DNA of 53,027 nucleotides, taken from contig CALGND010000060.1 in the NCBI GenBank assembly GCA_937958675.1, forward strand, positions 1 through 53,027, written 5' to 3'. Positions 50,519 through 53,027 of the stretch are shown here, one piece after another. How positions within the stretch are numbered: the stretch's first letter is position 1; the number at the start of each line of letters is the position of its first letter. The DNA comes from an uncultured Granulosicoccaceae bacterium. Its GTDB lineage: Bacteria > Pseudomonadota > Gammaproteobacteria > Granulosicoccales > Granulosicoccaceae. A program made the translations under genes and the position numbers. A model generated the notes under the pieces. The model had not been told where the DNA came from and searched no databases. It saw only the letters and a program-made list of their open reading frames with translations.

Positions 50519-51748
50519 ATGCAAACCACGATAGCTGATCATCTAAAAACTGATAGTAGAGCGATTGCGGCAGAAGCTGTGCTTCGCAAATGCGTGCATT
50601 GCGGCTTTTGTTTGGCCACGTGCCCAACCTACAATTTACTTGGGGACGAGCTCGATAGTCCACGGGGTAGGATCTACTTAATAAAGCAGGTAGTGGAGGG
50701 GCAAGTAGCGACGGTTGATACGGCAAAACATCTTGATCGTTGCTTGAGTTGCCGAAGCTGCGAAACAACCTGTCCATCTGGTGTTGAATACAGTCATTTA
50801 CTTGAACAGGGAAGATCGCTGGTTGAACAAACGCAATCGCGCCCACTTAAATATAAGCTGATAAAGAAAGCAGTGTTAACGTTTCTACCTCATCCTGCAC
50901 GCATTAGCCCTTTGGTACGTTTGGGTCAATTAGTACGTCCAGCACTTCCAAAGTCATTAAAATTTAAGATACCAGAGAAGCGTACATTGCCCCCGGCGAA
51001 ATCCGCGACTGCAATATCGCGAAAAATGCTAGTACTGGATGGGTGTGTTCAGCCTTCTATGGCGCCTCAAAGTAATCAAGCGGCGGCGCGAATCTTGGCG
51101 CACTTAGGTGTCGAGCTAATCAGTGTGAAAAGTGCCGGTTGTTGTGGCGCAATTGAATATCATTTAAACGAGCAAGAAAGCGCCAAGGTGCAAATGCGTA
51201 AAAACATTGATGCGTGGTGGCCTGAAGTGGAAGCAGGCGCTGAAGCGATTATTAGCACTGCCAGTGGTTGTGGGTTAATGCTGAAGGAATATAAAAAAGC
51301 ATTGCATGATGATCCAAATTACAGCGAAAAGGCTAAACGCATATCAGAGCTATCTAAAGATATCGTCGAAGTGTTAGTTAAAGAGGATTTAAGTCAATTT
51401 CATCACTCTGCTGAGAAATTTGGAAAAGTAGCGTTTCATCCACCGTGCACACTACAGCATGGTCAACAACTGCCGAATGTTACTGAAAAACTCCTTCGGC
51501 AACTGGGGTTTCAATTAACGCCGATCGCTGACTCACATATCTGTTGCGGCTCTGCCGGCACCTATTCCTTGTTCCAACCCAGTTTAAGTAAGCAACTGCG
51601 TGACAACAAATCCACGGCAATCCTGGCAGGTGAGCCTGACGTTATCGCCACGGCCAACATAGGTTGTCAGTTGCAACTCACCGCAGGTTTACAACGCCCA
51701 GTGGTGCATTGGGTGGAATTGGTCGAACAGCTGATTGGCACTAGCTAA
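50519..51748 (+). CDS. glcF: Glycolate oxidase iron-sulphur subunit GlcF
   Basis: 409 residues starting two bases after the glcE stop. Two 4Fe-4S motifs are complete: KCVHCGFCLATCP (C25, C28, C31, C35) and RCLSCRSCETTCPSG (C75, C78, C81, C85). Two CCG domains follow (SAGCCGAIEYHL and HPPCTLQHGQQLP with ICCGSAGTY), as in heterodisulphide reductase-like subunits. It passes electrons from the FAD subunits to quinone. Confidence 0.96.
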   Translation: MQTTIADHLKTDSRAIAAEAVLRKCVHCGFCLATCPTYNLLGDELDSPRGRIYLIKQVVEGQVATVDTAKHLDRCLSCRSCETTCPSGVEYSHLLEQGRSLVEQTQSRPLKYKLIKKAVLTFLPHPARISPLVRLGQLVRPALPKSLKFKIPEKRTLPPAKSATAISRKMLVLDGCVQPSMAPQSNQAAARILAHLGVELISVKSAGCCGAIEYHLNEQESAKVQMRKNIDAWWPEVEAGAEAIISTASGCGLMLKEYKKALHDDPNYSEKAKRISELSKDIVEVLVKEDLSQFHHSAEKFGKVAFHPPCTLQHGQQLPNVTEKLLRQLGFQLTPIADSHICCGSAGTYSLFQPSLSKQLRDNKSTAILAGEPDVIATANIGCQLQLTAGLQRPVVHWVELVEQLIGTS

Positions 51749-51853
51749 TCAAACTGTTGTTCGAGTCACACTCCTAACTGCTCAATGTAACCATGTCTAT
51801 AGATCGATAGTCGTTTGCCGACAAGCTCTGCATAGAGTTAGAAGGTCTGCAGA

Positions 51854-53027
51854 ATGTCTAAGCGACGATTTAAGCAATTAACGGGAAGTAGCGCACGTTT
51901 GTGTGCAGCACTGGTAGCAGCATCACTAGCAAGTTGCGGTGGTGGTGGTGGTGGCGGCAATGGCGTTGCTCCTGGTAACCCAGCAGCAGCTATTCCAGAT
52001 GGCGATCATCTTCTTTTCGCTGTGACAAGCATGTCGGTTACCGAGTTTGATGGCCAGAGCAGTGTTTCTATATTGCGCACAGGCGATGCCACTGGTGCAA
52101 CATCAGTTGATTATCGAATTAATAACGGCAGTGCTGAAAATGGTACTGACTTTGAGGCAGTTGATGGTGTGCTTTCATGGGCTGATGGAGAAACAGCGGC
52201 TAAAACAATAACGTTTGATGTGCTTCCCGATGCCAATACAGAAACTCTAGAGACCTTTGAGATAGAGCTGTTTGGCTTATCAGGTCAGGAAACGATTAGT
52301 GGTAGTAGTTCACTGAGTGTTGAAATTGCTGATTCAGCATGCCAAACGGTATCGGGCGAGATGTTTAGTAATGTTACTTGGGCAGGCCCGTGTTACAACA
52401 TTACCGAAACAATAATTATGTCAGGTCAGGCTCAACTCACAATTGAGCAAGGTGCCACCGTTATAACAAACGCAGATGCGGGTATCAATATTGTCGATAA
52501 TGCCACTATTTATGCTGAAGGTACCCAAGCAAAGCCTGTGCTCTTTAAAGGTGTAACAACCGCGGCAGGTGCGTGGAACGGTATTGCGATCACGAGCACC
52601 AACCCTATGCAGCAATTGAATCATGTCGTTATTGAAGGCGCCGAGATTGGAGTGGAATTAGTTAAAGGTGCGCAGTTAGGTTCGTTCGCAAACAATTCAA
52701 TCAGCGACACGAGCGTTGCAGCAGTGCGTATTCCTACAGATGTTATTGACTCGCTAGGGGATGGTTTAGTCTTTGAGAATAACCCGGGTGGGATAGCGTT
52801 GGTAAGCGAAAGAGTAACAGGCACTCAACCTGTGACGCTTTCGCCACAGGCGACGCATTACTCCATTGGCCGATTATTAGTGGTTGATGGTGAATTAACG
52901 CTAGAGCCTGGCGTTGATCTTCGGTTCGCGGCCGACACGCTTATGTATGTTAGCCAAAACGGTTCCTTGAACGCAGTGGGCACTGAGGCGCAACCAATAT
53001 TGATCACTGGTGTTAATCCGGTAGCAG
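51854..53027 (+). CDS. Calx-beta domain lipoprotein, N-terminal part (runs off the right edge)
   Basis: The frame is open from the ATG at 51854 to the end of the window (391 codons). It starts with a lipoprotein signal (LCAALVAASLASC) and a run of seven glycines after the Cys, then a Calx-beta domain (residues about 50-145: SVTEFDGQSSVSILRTGD, NGTDFEAVDGVLSW, ETLETFEIELFG). The rest has repeating ITIEQGATV / LTLEPGVDLRFA-type strands and AEGTQAKPVLFKG / AVGTEAQPILITG, the pattern of right-handed beta-helix (parallel beta-helix) surface proteins. Role unknown, probably a surface or extracellular adhesion or glycan-binding protein. Stands alone, 105 bases after glcF. Confidence 0.8.
   Translation, partial: MSKRRFKQLTGSSARLCAALVAASLASCGGGGGGGNGVAPGNPAAAIPDGDHLLFAVTSMSVTEFDGQSSVSILRTGDATGATSVDYRINNGSAENGTDFEAVDGVLSWADGETAAKTITFDVLPDANTETLETFEIELFGLSGQETISGSSSLSVEIADSACQTVSGEMFSNVTWAGPCYNITETIIMSGQAQLTIEQGATVITNADAGINIVDNATIYAEGTQAKPVLFKGVTTAAGAWNGIAITSTNPMQQLNHVVIEGAEIGVELVKGAQLGSFANNSISDTSVAAVRIPTDVIDSLGDGLVFENNPGGIALVSERVTGTQPVTLSPQATHYSIGRLLVVDGELTLEPGVDLRFAADTLMYVSQNGSLNAVGTEAQPILITGVNPVA

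Noticed and set aside
1..53027. CRISPR arrays, tRNA/rRNA genes, insertion sequences, prophage or integron parts
   Set aside because: No regularly spaced repeats, transposase or integrase genes, or clover-leaf sequences were noticed; gaps between genes are all under 270 bases.

Overview
The window reads as chromosomal DNA of a free-living, probably marine gammaproteobacterium. GreB, DUF3581, DUF3019/MipA, RecQ and the HexR-controlled zwf-pgl / edd-eda genes all point that way. Several features (aglEFGAK, many lipoproteins and carbohydrate-active proteins, a large Mrp antiporter) suggest an organism living on dissolved sugars in salt water, perhaps near Arenicella/Granulosicoccus; that placement is inference. 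Base composition looks even throughout. I see no tRNA, rRNA, CRISPR array, insertion sequence or prophage.

Layout. 1-429: 3' end of a PQQ-type sugar dehydrogenase. 541-2304: secreted caspase-fold protein with EF-hand-like, PEGA and ricin-like parts, convergent with an ABC-exporter membrane domain that has no ATPase (2329-3312). 3515-10860 (minus): alpha-glucoside uptake operon aglE-aglF-aglG-aglA-aglK followed by an FAA-hydrolase gene, with a hairpin plus T-run between aglE and aglF and a CRP-like site upstream. 11023-13281: orphan histidine kinase with a periplasmic ABC_sub_bind-like sensor. 13459-14737: greB and an SDR gene. 14740-18036 (minus): three secreted proteins that look like a copper amine oxidase split and diverged over several genes. 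18163-22155: gamma-glutamylcyclotransferase, DUF3581, HSD10-like dehydrogenase, RecQ. 22169-26423 (minus): a small unknown, an O-acyltransferase and two paralogous SASA-type esterase lipoproteins. 26612-34193: ten-gene Mrp-type cation/proton antiporter operon. 34225-37436 (minus): mipA/ompV, DUF3019, OmpR-type regulator, sensor kinase. 37647-39104: TAP-like hydrolase lipoprotein. 39242-44984: Entner-Doudoroff block, edd-eda divergent from zwf-pgl-hexR. 44987-47820 (minus): LysM-FecR protein and pyruvate kinase. 47925-51748: glycolate oxidase glcDEF. 51854-end: 5' part of a Calx-beta lipoprotein.

How the genes fit. AglEFGK would import alpha-glucosides, AglA would release glucose, and Zwf-Pgl-Edd-Eda plus pyruvate kinase would carry glucose-6-phosphate to pyruvate; only glucokinase is missing from the window. 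Two nearly identical 15-base HexR-type operators, one before zwf and one between pyk and glcD, suggest common control of the lower part.

The most novel item is the split amine-oxidase-like locus (14740-18036). One protein keeps the residues matching the copper ligands, catalytic base and cofactor tyrosine but lacks the usual Asn and Asp/Glu beside that tyrosine. Its neighbour has lost the ligands and the tyrosine. A third small protein resembles an N-terminal domain of the family. Next in interest are the Mrp operon with MrpA split and three antiporter-like subunits, and the caspase/PEGA/ricin-like protein. All assignments come from reading the sequence; no searches were run.
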